Positions 1 to 12,900 of a stretch of DNA of 64,000 nucleotides are shown in pieces; within the stretch, counting starts at the first letter, position 1, and each line of letters opens with the position of its first letter. The stretch spans positions 102,139-166,138 of the forward strand of contig CAJNOL010000241.1 of NCBI GenBank assembly GCA_905250125.1, written 5' to 3'. The DNA is from Rotaria sordida (lineage: Eukaryota > Rotifera > Eurotatoria > Philodinida > Philodinidae). The notes under the pieces are model-generated. The model saw nothing but the letters and a program-made list of their open reading frames with translations. It was not told the origin of the DNA and did not search any database. Made by a program: the position numbers and the translations under genes.

Positions 1-521
1 ATAATTTATATTCCAGTCAAAGATTCTCCAATAGTGATATTGACTAATGACTATCATATAGTTTTCCAACTTATACTGAAGATATGAAACAGAATATTGC
101 ACTTTTTTTTTTTGACGAAAATGGTCTTGAAGTCTTTTCTTGATAGGTTTTTAGAAATCAAACATTAGAAAAATTGACATCTCCAATTTTATTTATCAAG
201 AATTTAAAAGTCCTTAAAGGACTAATACTGTCATTACATATCAAATGTTCTCAACAATATCCAATTGACCTTGATAATAAAAAAAAAAAAAAGGTGTGAA
301 ATTAAAAATATAAAGTTGTTTAATATATCAAACTATATATTTAGCAAAGAAAGTTATCTTTAGAAAAATAAAATTCTTTCAATGTTAATTGATAATATAA
401 AAGTATTTTGATTAAATATTTGTACAAGACTTTTTAACATCATTAATTGAAGAAACTAATTCTTGTCATATGAATTTAATTTTATAGAATAAAAAAATAA
501 ATAAATTTTCTTCTTTTTGTT
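1..521. other. AT-rich 3' flank, no gene seen
   Basis: Non-coding, AT-rich sequence downstream of the minus-strand GPCR gene. Stops occur in all frames and I recognise no repeat structure in it. Confidence 0.6.
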
Positions 522-3500
522 TTATACATTTATATCATTTGATGTAATTTGATTTTGATTGGTAATATTTGTATGTATATTATCAGTTGTTATCATTGGA
601 TTTTTAAATGATGGAAATTTAATATGAATTTTTGGATAAAATGAAGATAATTTTAATGAATAATGATCATGATTTAAATTTTGTAAATGTTTTTCTTGTT
701 GTTTTTTATGATTAATTAAAAAAACATGATTTAATTGATTAATACTTTCAATTTTAATTGTTGTATAAAATTTAAATTTAAATAAAATATTTGATGGACA
801 TAATAAAATACAATATAATACTGGTTTAAAACTTATACCAGATAAAATTATTTGAGCAAATGTACGACTATTAATTAAATCATGATTATATGATGATAAA
901 AATGAATCAAATAATATTTCAATTGTACGATAAAAATAAAATGGAAGTGATGTTAATGTTAAACAAATAAATATATATAATATATAAAGTGATAATTGTT
1001 GTTCACGAACAAATGATGATGAAATTTTTCTTGCAATTAAACAACAAGATAAACGTATATGTAATAAGATTTCAAGTATAAAACCTAAATAGATTAAATT
1101 TATTATAAAATTGAAAATTTTTTTTTGTGAAAGAAAGAATTTTTCTACAAAAAAGATTTAATTTGAAAACTAATTCCAAAAATGTAGATGATGTTATTCA
1201 GAGATTAGAATTTTGACAAAAAAACACTTCTTTTTATAATTGAATTCATAGTACTTTCTTCTAATGTAGTGTTTACTATTAATAATTTAACTTAACTCAC
1301 GAGAAAATATCTACAACTATCGAATTTCTTTTAAATCAAAATGATTGATAACCTATAGCCAAATAATTTAACTATTTGAAAAGCTTCTTCGTTCGAATTT
1401 GTCTAATCGATTACATGTCCTTGTGCAAGGTATAGGTTGGCAATTAAAAAAATTTTTATTAAAGTAAAGACATTAAGTAGATTTTTAAATCCAATCACAG
1501 AGCATTATGTTAATCTATTGTTTTAATTTGTTAATCAACGGATCTGAAAGATGTACAATATTCTCAATGCAATAAAAATCATCATTAACTATATAGAACT
1601 ATGACATTGGAAGAAAATACTTCAATCATTTTTGTAATATAAATCCACTTGAGACAAGATTAATTGAATATAGAAAAAGAGAAAGATTTTCTTCTCATGA
1701 TGTTTATCATCAATTTTGAATGTTCGCAATTGAAACAGACTCATTACAGTGATCGTCGAGTCACTTCCTTTCCGTCTCTGTAATTTAGTATATGGAAAAA
1801 ATGAGTTGTTTTATAAAGTTTTGACAACTCTTCTTGACTTCCATTACAACCGACATACGAATTAGTGTAATTAAAACGCCTGCGTAGTTCTCAGTTAGGA
1901 TGAAAAGACTGTATTTAAAATGAATAAATATCCTTTTGACAGTAGCTGACAATTGCTCATCGTGAAGTTCCTGTTACTCTGGTCTGTAGATGACATCTAA
2001 TTGATTGTTTTTAGTTCAATAAATTCAGTATATTTATGTAAAAAAAAATGTATACATGAATTTTAAAATAATATTTTTCTTTTATCAAGAAAACAAAATT
2101 CATACGAAAGTATTGCTTTCAATATTGAATTGTTTTTCATGTTGTTTGTAACAACTTTAACTTTATATTCTTTTTAATAGGATTATTTCATAATTACTGT
2201 ACAGATTAGTAAGTATCATACGATTATCTTGATGATGATTACAAAATATTTAATCATACATGTCTGCTATATAATACTCGATTTGATATATTACGAAAAA
2301 TAATTCAAATTTAATAATAATATACAAATAGTTCTTTTAAGTATTAATTACTTTTTATAGACAAACTGAATCAAAAACGTTTCAGTTATTATTTTTAAAC
2401 ATAGAATAATTCTGAATATCGAACAAAATATTTAGAAATATATGCTCGTACAAAGATTATAGATTCAAATTCTATCAAGAATAATATAATTTAATCTAAG
2501 TCGGAGAAAATATCATTTAGAAAATTATGTGCAAAAGAAAAAATAGATTTATCGTTACGATAAGAGCCAAATTGGTATCGATCAGAAAGAATCTTTATAT
2601 AGTAACAATTTCAAAAATTAAACAATGCTATCTATTCATGTGTAAAAAAAACGTTGAGGATAAATTCATCAGAGCATTAAGTAAATCTATAAAAAGATTT
2701 CAAAGTTCAAAGTAATCAAAAGATATTAACCAAGATTTGATATTCAAACATGACATTCTTTGAACTTTTACAAACTTTTTAATGATTATTTACTTACCAA
2801 TAAAATGTAATGAAAAAAGAAGTAAAAAATCAGCTTGTATTAAATATAAAAGACGAGCTGTAAATTTAAAATTATGATTTGTTTGTAAATAACATATTAT
2901 TGTTTGTTGAGGTAGATAATCATTATCATTATTACTATAGCCTTCTAATTTAATATATGATTGATGAAGAGTTTTATTCGTTGATAGAGGTGCAAATATT
3001 TCGTTTGTTTGATTTAATGAATCATCAATTACTGGTGGTAAAATAAAATTACTTATATTTGTTTCACCCCATAACCATAAACTATCAACCGACCATGCAA
3101 GTGCTATTACAAATGGTATTAATATACATAAATCCGTAAAAAATAATTGATTAAATGTTGTTGTTTTAAAAATTTTTGATGGAAATTTTTTATTTAATAT
3201 ATAATGATAACGAAATAAAATAAATATTGTTAATAAAGGAATAAAATGAAGTGTAAATTTCCATATTAATATATGAAATGAACATAAATGAAAACGTGGT
3301 ACTAATGATTGTAAATAATATTTTTCATCAATACAACTTATTATTGATGATAAACATAATAAAAAATCATTACTTGTTAAAATTAATAAATATCGATATT
3401 TTTTATTTGAAAGTATATGAATAGATTTTTGTTGTTCTATATTATTTCTATTTAATTTTCTTTGTTTATATTGTGAAATAATATAAGAAAGATATAACAT

Positions 3501-3650
3501 ACAAATTAAATTTGAACAAGTACCAAATATACTTATAATTAATGTTAATGTTGAATGAAAAAATGGTGAATGTATTATAGTTATTGGACTATAATGTGTT
3601 TCATTTATATATCGTTGTGAAGAAAAGAAAAAACTATCATGTAATAACAT
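522..3650 (-). CDS. Rhodopsin-like G-protein-coupled receptor, two exons
   Basis: Exons complement(2798..3650) and complement(522..1084) join in phase 1 (GTAAGT donor, TTTAG acceptor) to give 471 aa. Hydrophobic segments fit seven transmembrane helices: about 33-58, 85-108, 120-147, 168-188, 268-297, 316-338 and 362-385. TM3 ends in FRY at the usual DRY position. TM7 carries KPVLY (371-375), a variant of NPxxY. The loop between TM4 and TM5 is long, with several possible N-glycosylation sites, and the cytoplasmic tail is about 85 aa. The protein should sit in the plasma membrane and signal through G proteins; the ligand cannot be told. It looks like the large family of neuropeptide-type receptors in rotifers (inference). 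The single intron falls inside TM5 and is unusually long at 1.7 kb. The start is the first ATG of the open exon. Confidence 0.8.
1085..2797 (-). other. Long intron of the GPCR gene
   Basis: A 1,713-bp intron, against 45-90 bp for most introns here. It is AT-rich with no conserved open frame; a 62-codon open stretch at 2527-2715 has no protein-like composition. No terminal inverted repeat was seen. Confidence 0.7.
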
Positions 3651-4751
3651 TTTTTCGTTTTTACAAATTTTCTTTTAAGAAAATGAATATATAAAAATAC
3701 TCATTGATGTTTTATCTACAAATAAGATCGTTACAATATACAAAAAAAAAGAAGAATTTCATTTCCGTTTTCTTTTTATTTTTTCTATTTTCTATTCATA
3801 AAATATTAAAGGCTTGCTTAATATGCAATAAAAGAATAACTCAAGAATAATAAAAGATGCATTTAGATCAATGAGTGATAATAATAAAAAAAAAAACAAG
3901 ATTTGTTATTGTCAAGAAAAGTATTTAAAAAAAAGTAAAACAAATCTATCGACTAGAATATAAATAATACGTGACAGTTAATGAATTTAAAAATTTACTA
4001 TATAATCTATGACAGTAACAGTAATTGTTTATCATTATCAATAGAGTAAGAATATTGATAGAACATATTATATATGTTATTCTAACTAATCAATTCGACT
4101 GTAACAAAATCTCTTATTTTATTATCAATAGAATGAATAAAGTATTTAGATAGAAAAAATTTTTCGTCTTACTTAAAAGAGAACAATCAATCAAATAATA
4201 TGATTAGACAGGGTGTAGTTATATTTTGAAGATAATATATAAGGTTATTCTTAACATCTATCTGTCAATTTGTCATATAAACTTAAAAAGAAAAAATGGT
4301 GAAAAATCTTGACATCTAATCCACACTGTTTTTTTTTTTTCTTTATTTATCTATTTCGAGAAAAAGAAAATAAGGCAAACATCAATTTATCATTTCCGTT
4401 TCGATTGACATAAGCCTATTATTAGTCTTATAGTAGACATGAGTTACATATCAAACTGAATCTAATCCGAAAATAGATAAATAGTAGAGGAAAAAACAAA
4501 CAACATTTCCTGATATTCATTAGAAAATATTTTAGATCATCTGTTACAGAAGAAAATATATGCATATAATTTATCTTAATAAAAAGCCTAATATGACATT
4601 CAAAATAACGCATATATTTAACCTAAAATAACTCTTTTTTCCGCCTTTTTAACACATTATATTTCATTGCTTATTTTGATATAGATTTTATAATAAAAAA
4701 TAAGTTAAAATTTTTAATTTATTCATTTTAAATGTTTTTATAAAAATAATT

Positions 4752-4851
4752 NNNNNNNNNNNNNNNNNNNNNNNNNNNNNNNNNNNNNNNNNNNNNNNNN
4801 NNNNNNNNNNNNNNNNNNNNNNNNNNNNNNNNNNNNNNNNNNNNNNNNNNN
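4752..4851. other. Assembly gap (100 N)
   Basis: One hundred N, followed directly by an ACT trinucleotide run (4852-4868). The gap was probably caused by this microsatellite. Confidence 0.98.
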
Positions 4852-5204
4852 ACTACTACTACTACTATTGATTAAAAAAAAAACTATCATGTTAGAAAGA
4901 AAAATAAATCCTAATGAAAAGTGTCATTCATTAATATTTAATTGAATTTCTTTCTCTAAAACAATAGCAACAACAACAATAGGAAATTATATTGATATAA
5001 TTCAATTCGTTATGATTAATACAATTAATATCCAAACAATAAAATAAGATAATAGAAATATTCTATATGAATTGATAGATTAAAATTAGACATGAAATAT
5101 TATATTGAAAAAATTCTTTGTCTACCAACTATTATTTAATAAAAAAATTTTTCTTTATAGAATACAATGTCTTATTATAATAAGAATGTGAAATATTCGA
5201 ATTT

Positions 5205-5845
5205 TTTCAATAGCTTTTACTAAAGTTACGGATCCTTCCAAATTCTCAAAAATTGATCTTGGATAAAGTACATTCAAATCGTATGAAATTTTCAGTCCTA
5301 TATCATAATGTCATTGAGAGATATTCAGCAAACCAAAGTCGAAAATAGCTTATTTGACAAGCCAAAATTATCTGTAGACTACAATGCCCTTGTTGCAAAA
5401 AATTCTTAATTTTTAAGAGACGAAAAAGAATGGAAATTACAATGCCTGGAAAAGCTCTCAAAAAATTTGTATTCTAATAATACAGGTACTTTGTTTTTTG
5501 GTAATAAGGACAAATTTTAATTCAAAAAAAAAAAAGAAAGGTACTCGATCATGCTCTACATCTTAACATATTTTTTTCAAACAAAAAAAAAGACGTCATT
5601 GACGATAATGAAGCATCCTTAAAGAATTCTAAGACGCACGATTAAAATAAAAACGGAAAAAGTTTTCCGCTTTATCTCAAGAAAAAGACATCTTTTTCAA
5701 GCAGAAAATAACGGAAGTTTTTGAAAATGAGGCGCCAAATTAAATGCAAATTATGTTATTTATGAAAGATTAGACTTGGAATTATCTCTTCATGTATTTG
5801 TCTCAATTTGCATGTAGTTTGTCTTGTTTTTTTTTGAGAGCAGAT
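5205..5845 (+). repeat. Dispersed repeat family A, copy 1
   Basis: This stretch aligns by eye over about 640 bp with 16545-17205. Shared blocks include a part around 'attttcagtcctatatcat' (near 5290; 16607 in the other copy), a middle block near 5600, and a T-run ending in TTTGAG at the 3' end. The copies are diverged, with many small indels and no coding capacity. It is probably a non-autonomous transposable element or an old fragment. Ends are approximate. Confidence 0.6.
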
Positions 5846-6549
5846 AAGACTCAAAAATAAAAATGTACTACATAAACTATCCCTCGAAGTTATTAAAAGG
5901 CATTCTTAATTAAAACATCTTACAATGTATTTGAAGAAGAAAAAATTTTTAAAAAGTCTATGATGTATTATTTTTCATTATTTTTAAATGTAGATATTTT
6001 TATTTAAGATGCGAAATATAACAAAATTCGAGTAGCAAGACATTTTTTGGCTTCATCTATAAATTGTTAGATTGAGTTTATTATACTGATCACAAATATG
6101 TAGATTTCGAAATTTTTCTATAGTCTTTTAAGAGAAAAAAAAACTTTTTTTTGAAAATATTCGAACGATATAAAAATCACTCATTCGAGAAAACTTTTCA
6201 AGTTATTTTTATTTTTTTCTGGTTATTCGCCATCATATTTTATCAACTTTAAAAGTCTAAAATCTATCCGATATGATTGGACCGAATTTCCTACTATGTT
6301 TTACTAGTACCACACTTTACAAATCTATCTACGTAGGTTTTTTCTTTGTACGAAGAGATCGAGTCAAGTGCCTGACTTCATAAGACGAACTTTGACAAAC
6401 AATATAAAACAAACTTGTTATAGAATGTATTCTGTGATAGACTTTAGAAAGTCTATATCTCACACATTTTGTGAAACATGATCCTAAAAGAAGTGTTAAA
6501 GAATTGTAGTAAAAATTTAACAGACCGTATATGAAAAACATCATGTTAT

Positions 6550-6705
6550 AATATATGAACTATTTTCTTATTACATTTCTGAAGGATTAAGTCAAAAGAA
6601 TGATGAAAAAATGTGTTATAGAATAGACAGAACAAAAAATATATATACCTCTGTAATTAACAAAAGCAACTACATCATGTTTCACATTTTACTCCCACAG
6701 GGATA
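6550..6705 (+). repeat. Dispersed repeat family B, copy 1
   Basis: This is one of four related copies in the window. They share, in order, a 'tatatgaactatttt'-like block, 'gatgaaaaaatgtgt', a weaker middle, and a block close to 'catgtttcacattttac'. Similarity is moderate, roughly two thirds by eye. Confidence 0.55.
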
Positions 6706-7354
6706 TGCTTACAGGCGTTTTACTTTATTTGAAATGTTCTTTAAAAGTCATGAAGGGATGTGCAAGACATTTGATAAATGTAAATTGAGTTTCCATTATA
6801 TGTTCTATCAGTAGGATTTACAAATACTTCATTACCATCTATATTTTTATGAAAGTTAAATAATTTATATGAGTACCTAAAACAAAAAATGACCTTCTTT
6901 TAGTTGAATTTTTTTTCTACCAAGCTCTACATAATAATGAACTCTATCTAACTGAATCATAGAGCGCAGTCTATCAAAACTGTCATTTTAGATAAAGCTT
7001 TATCGAGGTGTATCTTCCGAAATGAAGACTAGAATAACGCTTTTATTTATCAGTTGAGATATTTTTGTAAAACTTTTGTCATATTCGGTATTGTATTATA
7101 CAATAGATATGGTTTTGATTTATTACTATGACATGATTGAAAATAAAAAAAAACAAACATTACATTTATTTTGAAATGAGGATATACGTACCTTTCATAA
7201 TTTCATCATAGAATCAATGATGTGAAAATAAATGAATAATGACTGTTTGGAAATGTACTTTTTATTTTTTCATTTAAAATAACAAAAATACGATTAATTA
7301 ATTTCTAAATAAATTATTTCACTAAGAAAAAAAATGCTATTAGAACAATTACTA

Positions 7355-7755
7355 TGAAGTTAAAATGTGAAACATACTGTAGCTAATCTCATGAAGATTG
7401 TTTTATTCTATTTATTGTGGGACATATTTTTTCATCATTATTCTTTTATTTAATTCATTAGAAATACAATAAATAAGTAGTTCATATATATTAGCAATAA
7501 TCTGTCACGATTTACAAAAAAAAAGAATTTGCACCACCCACATGCCTGTTGATATATGATCAAACATTGAATATTATCAAAAATCTCATTATAAAATATG
7601 AATTAGTTTCTTATTGCATTTCGTGAGAATTTAATAAAAGACTGATGAAGAAAATGTATCTCAAAATATATAGACTAAAACAATCTACACCTACAATTAA
7701 CAACAACAATAACAACAACACCTAGATCGTGTTTCATGTTTTAATGCCGCAGGGA
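7355..7755. repeat. Dispersed repeat family B, inverted pair (foldback)
   Basis: Two family B copies lie head to head: 7355-7490 on the minus strand and 7595-7755 on the plus strand, about 100 bp apart. Each arm runs from a 'tatatgaa'-like block near the centre to a 'gtttcacattttaa'-like block at the outside, so the unit could fold into a hairpin. Confidence 0.5.
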
Positions 7756-9982
7756 TTGTGCTAATAGTTTTTTGTTTTCTTGTTAAAATTGATTTCCTCA
7801 TCCCTCTTTTTAAATTTCCTCAGTTCAATTCGTCTCGACAAAATTGGAATATATTTTTTATAATACTGATCGTAAGAGTAAAAGTGAGAACATCATATCC
7901 ATTACATCAAACTCATGAACATGATAAAAAACAAATATATATATATTTTTTTGTTGTTGTGTTATACGTAATAAATTACCTTAATGATTTGATGTGTTCT
8001 TCTAAAGATAGAAGAAAGTTTTTGCTTGTCACGAACAAATGATGAATTATAAAATCGAACATTAAATTAAAAGGAAACTAAAAAAAAATGTAGGGTTAAA
8101 CAATTTTTTTGACCGGTAATAGAAATAATTTCTTCAAGCAGAAAAGTAACGATCAAATCAAAAGTAATTCTCTTCCGTATAGAAGAAAATAAAAAATTAT
8201 CGTCTTATTAAAATATATATATGAAAATTGCTAGACAGAAAATAATTAGAAGTAATAGAAGTATGATTCGACATAACGGAAGAATGCATTATTATATAGT
8301 TTATCAATGGAAACAAAAGAAAAGAGTCAAATAGAATTTCAATTCGTTTAGTTTTATTTACATGTTTATTAATTGAAATATGATTTTTGTTTTTTCCAAC
8401 TATTCATTATCGATTTACATGAGAAATATCGAAATAATAATAGAAATAAAGCGTTGAAGTATGCTTTCAAAAAAAGAAAAATGAGAGAGACAGTTCTGAA
8501 TGATTTGAATAACGATAATTAAGAAAATAGAATTTTTCAATATTCGCTAACGATTAGTAATGAAACCAGGGAATCATAGGTGACAAGGAAGTGCTCCTGT
8601 GATCTTAGGGGAAATCAATGGAATATAGTGCGAATAATGGTAATTATTACGTTTTTCTTTCTCCTAGTGGTAGGGCAGTATTTTGTCTAGCCCATCCTTA
8701 ATGACACTACTGTTAACGATAGAAGAATCATTAGCATACCATGATATAGGTCATAGTAGTCGCTATTCTATGATTAATTGCATGTTTATAATCATCCTTG
8801 CTGTAATCGTCGAGAATTTTTTTCAACATTGAATAGAATTAACGATTCTATATATTCATAACTATTATAGTCCATTATATCTATATGTCTACAGTCTTAT
8901 GTTTTCATCGTATATTTAACAGAGTACTCCGATATTTTATATATTCATAAGAACGTATTAACAGAACGAGAAGAGTAAATTATTTGCCTTAAAGCACTTT
9001 TCGTCAGTGATCGAAAAGTTGATCGTCGTTATTATTTATTATTTCATCGTGAAAAAAATGCAAATCAAGAAGAATATTATTAATACTTGTATGAAATAGA
9101 ATCAAATATTGAGAGTTAATAAATAAGATTGTTTTCTTCAAGTATGTTTTAGACGAGTTTTGTTTTTTTCGCTGATTGTGATTATCAAAGATTTTTACAA
9201 TAGTTCAAGGCTTGTCGTTTATTAGAACAGGGTTACTGTGCCCTGAAATAAATGAACCAAAAAAAAAGTAGAGGATGAAAGCAATTTTTAAAAAGCTATC
9301 CATATAATAGTCATAGAAGTTAAACACTATTTTTAATATTGATATATTTATTTATTATTATATATCGTAGCTAAAATCATTTCATATACAAACGAATGAA
9401 TCAGAAACAATCTACACTTATTACAATGTTTCAAATATCAAACACACCAACATATTTTAAGAACACTTCGCGACAGATCTTCACTGTCGATTTATAAACC
9501 TATTTTATCTGATCAATATTCTTTCAATTACTATAGTAGTGGCGTAATCAAAAAATAAATTATAGGAAGAAGGTTCAGTCCTTCTAACCATGTTTGCAGA
9601 GGGAATGGAGACTTTTTGGTAATGCATCAAGAAGATGGATTCCAGCAACCTACGAGAGAATCGCAGTCTATTTGAAAGCGCGACTGTCATGTCCAAAAAC
9701 GGTTTGAGAAGTCCATTTGACCTCGTATAACCTGGTTTAGATTTTTTTGTTGAATAATTGAATATATTAAATTTCTTTGAAATTTAAAAATAAAATGAAA
9801 TTTTGTTCATTTTCGAATTTTTTTAAATATAGAGGGCGCTGCTGTTACATCGATGACGCAAACGTGTTTCATGATTGAATGATTCATTCATGGATAAATA
9901 TTATTATTATTATTATTAAATAGTCATTTTTCTTAAGATATTTTTGTAAATAGGCTACGAAATTATTATTTTAATTAGTGCA

Positions 9983-12900
9983 ATGGCCATATCAAATGAA
10001 ACATTTTCTTTTAAAATTCTTATTATTGGTGAATCAAGTGTTGGAAAGGTGTATATTTAAAATTTTTTTTTGTTTTTATTTTTGTAAAATAATCTTGTAT
10101 TATTTTAATATGGTTTTAGAGCAGTTTGATGACACGTTTTGTTGATGATACATTTCAATCAGCATTTGTATCAACAATTGGTGTTGATTTTAAAGTTCGA
10201 ACATTGATGATTGATAATTATCCATGTAAAGTTCAGATTTGGTTAGTCAAGTTTTTTTGTATTTAATTCGAAACAGAAAAGAAAATGAAATTCATTTTAG
10301 AATTTTTTTTTTAAATGAACAATTTGTTAATTTTACAACTGATGTTACTATTTGCATTAGATTAGTTAAAACTTCAAATTTGAATTTTGTCAGTGGAAGT
10401 TTCTCTTAACCTGTTGATAAAGAAACTTCAACAAATGTTAAACTACTTTTCAGATGAATCCTAACTTATTCGAAATAGTACTGGCATAACTCGAAAAAAG
10501 TCGCTGAGAACTGGAAGCTCTAGCGCTTTTTTTAAGCGAAACTTTACGATTGGTAGAAGGGGAGGATGGTAAGCTTCTGTCTAATTACACTACTATTATT
10601 GCAACTAGAGATGGCTGAAAAGAATTGATACCAATCAGTGTTTTATCTAGCGGGAGGTTTTGGGACATTTTGCTCCCCCGAGAAAAATAAACAAGTTTAA
10701 AAAAAAAATAAATCTAACTTTTAGAAATTTTTTATGAAAATTCTAGAAGATATTGCCACTAAATATTAAGCTGTCAACAGGAAAGATTCATTATAGTTTT
10801 TGAATATAATATATCTATTGCTTCCCATTATTTTCAATTTGATTGAAAATGTTTCTTTTCACATCATTGCTCATAATATGATGAGGATATGCATTTTTTT
10901 CTCTGCCTTTTCAGCATTTATAAGAAGATAATGTCGCATAGGATAATTTCTATCGAATGAATAATATTGCGCATGTTAACAAGGGAATCTATGTAATTTA
11001 ATTACGAATCAAGCAATATAACATTGTGTATTATACATATTAGTTTAATCTAATAAGAATGTTTAACTGAATGTGTTAGGTCTGTGTTACATTGATTGAC
11101 TTCAAAAAATCAGAAAGGTTTAAAATAAACACACTTATATGTCTTTTTTTTCATTTATTTATTCATACTATAGCGTCGTATTTTTGTACTTTTTTTTTCT
11201 GTCGCATCTTTCAAATCAAATAGCGATTATAAACTCATCTTGAGAATGTCAAAACAAAGTTCTCTCGATAAATATTTTGGGAAAAGAAAAGAAAATAATG
11301 ATGATGATAAATTAGCAAAAAGGAACCGCATTGAAAATGAAAATATTATTACTCAATCAAACACTATTGCAAATGATCCCTGCGATTTAATCAATAATAA
11401 AGGGTGTCCCAAAAGTTTCGACCCCTCTCAATAAATCGATGATATCTATAACAAACTTATACAGAGTTATTGATCGAATTATGTCATTTTGTAGAAGAAG
11501 ATTAGAGCTATCATCTGATAAAAAAATAGTTGGCGACACATAAATTTATAATAAAGTTGTAATCATTTTACTATTCTTGAGTGAAAATTTTTATGTTGCA
11601 TTTTTTGAGAAAAATAAAAACATAACTTTTTTCAAGTAATAATATAGGTTTTCTCGTAAAGATTTTTCTAAGTAATTATTTTTTTAATGAAAGAATATTT
11701 GTTATATTTATCTAGTTTGATTGTAGCTTGTAACACTATTCATATTGGTAAAGACTTCTATATACAAAAGTCTTATTTTATGAAGTTTACTGGTCCGAAT
11801 TTTTTCTATAAACATTTCAATTCAAATAAATTGGTAAGACGGCATAATTGTAACGAATTAGCCTTCATTTGTCCTTTTACTGTTATCTGACATGCTCTAT
11901 ATAGCTTTAAAATGAACAGTAGAATTTTTTTGATAAAACTAGGAAAACTATCGAAAAGATAAATTTAAGTTATTGGCATATTCGAGAAAAGTTAGGGAAC
12001 AGTGAACTTCATAAAATAAGACTTTTGTATATGGAAGTCTTTACCAATATGAATAGTGTTACAAGCTACAATCAAAGTAGATAAATATAACAAATATTCT
12101 TTCATTAAAAAAATAATTACTTAGAAAAATCTTTACGAGAAAAACCTATATTATTATTTGAAAAAAGTTATTTTTTTATTTTTCTCAATAAATGCAACAT
12201 AAAAATTTTCACTCAAGAATAGTAAAATGATTATAACTTTATTATAAATTTATGTGTCTTCAACTATTTTTTTATCAGATGATAGCTCTAATCTTCTTCT
12301 ACAAAATAGCATAATTTGATCAATAACTCTGTATAAGTTTGTTATAGATATTATCGATTTATTGAGAGGGGTCGAAACTTTTGGGACACCCTTTAAAGTT
12401 TTGCATTTTATAACTTATAGAACGCGATCTGTTGAAAATGTCGACATTATGACTCGACAACATTGATCGTAGCTACTTGCTTACAAACTTATGTCTGCCC
12501 TCCCGGCAACTGACTTTGCCCCCCCCCCCCCCCCCGGAACGAAAAACCTGGATAAAACACTGGTACCAATGAATATTTCTTCTTCAATTATGCCCGTGTT
12601 AGTTTTTCAATAGCATGATTTGGTTCATTAAAAATCGACTGTCGCGTTGACAATTTGTACGAAATAAAGTTTATTATGAAAGTCGTAGATTTTGTAGTAC
12701 TTGAGAATACTATTGTCGGATTTTTTAAAAATCCCAACCATCATTCTTTAAATAATTTTCAATGCTTCCGAGATATTGAAGTCAGGTTTACGTCATTAGA
12801 TAGAACAATGCGAGAGGCACCTATCTATGTAATATTCATTACGTTTTAGAAAGTTTTTCAACTGAACATTTTTTCTGTTGCACATTTCTACAAGTTTTCG

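Larger units (their letters stand above)
3651..9982. other. 6.3 kb intergenic spacer with repeats and an assembly gap
   Basis: No supportable gene. The spacer holds a 100-N gap (4752-4851) followed by an ACT microsatellite, one copy of a roughly 640-bp dispersed repeat (5205-5845), and three copies of a shorter dispersed repeat (6550-6705, 7355-7490 inverted, 7595-7755). Open stretches of 60-94 codons here are AT-rich chance frames. A short sequence near 9530 (TAGTGGCG) resembles a hAT-type terminus, but I found no partner for it. Confidence 0.6.
10636..12562. mobile_element. hAT-type DNA transposon remnant
   Basis: The ends are perfect 12-bp terminal inverted repeats, CAGTGTTTTATC at 10636 and GATAAAACACTG ending at 12562. 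They are flanked by ATACCAAT (10628-10635) and GTACCAAT (12563-12570), an 8-bp target duplication with one mismatch, as expected for hAT. Inside is a short reading frame (ATG at 11246) resembling the N-terminus of a hAT transposase. The 994-bp foldback at 11400-12393 interrupts it, so the element is dead. A run of 17 C (12519-12535) lies just inside the right end. The element sits in intron 2 of the Rab35-like gene. Confidence 0.75.

Noticed and set aside
11687-11890. 67-codon plus frame
   Set aside because: It is formed by one arm of the mariner-type foldback.
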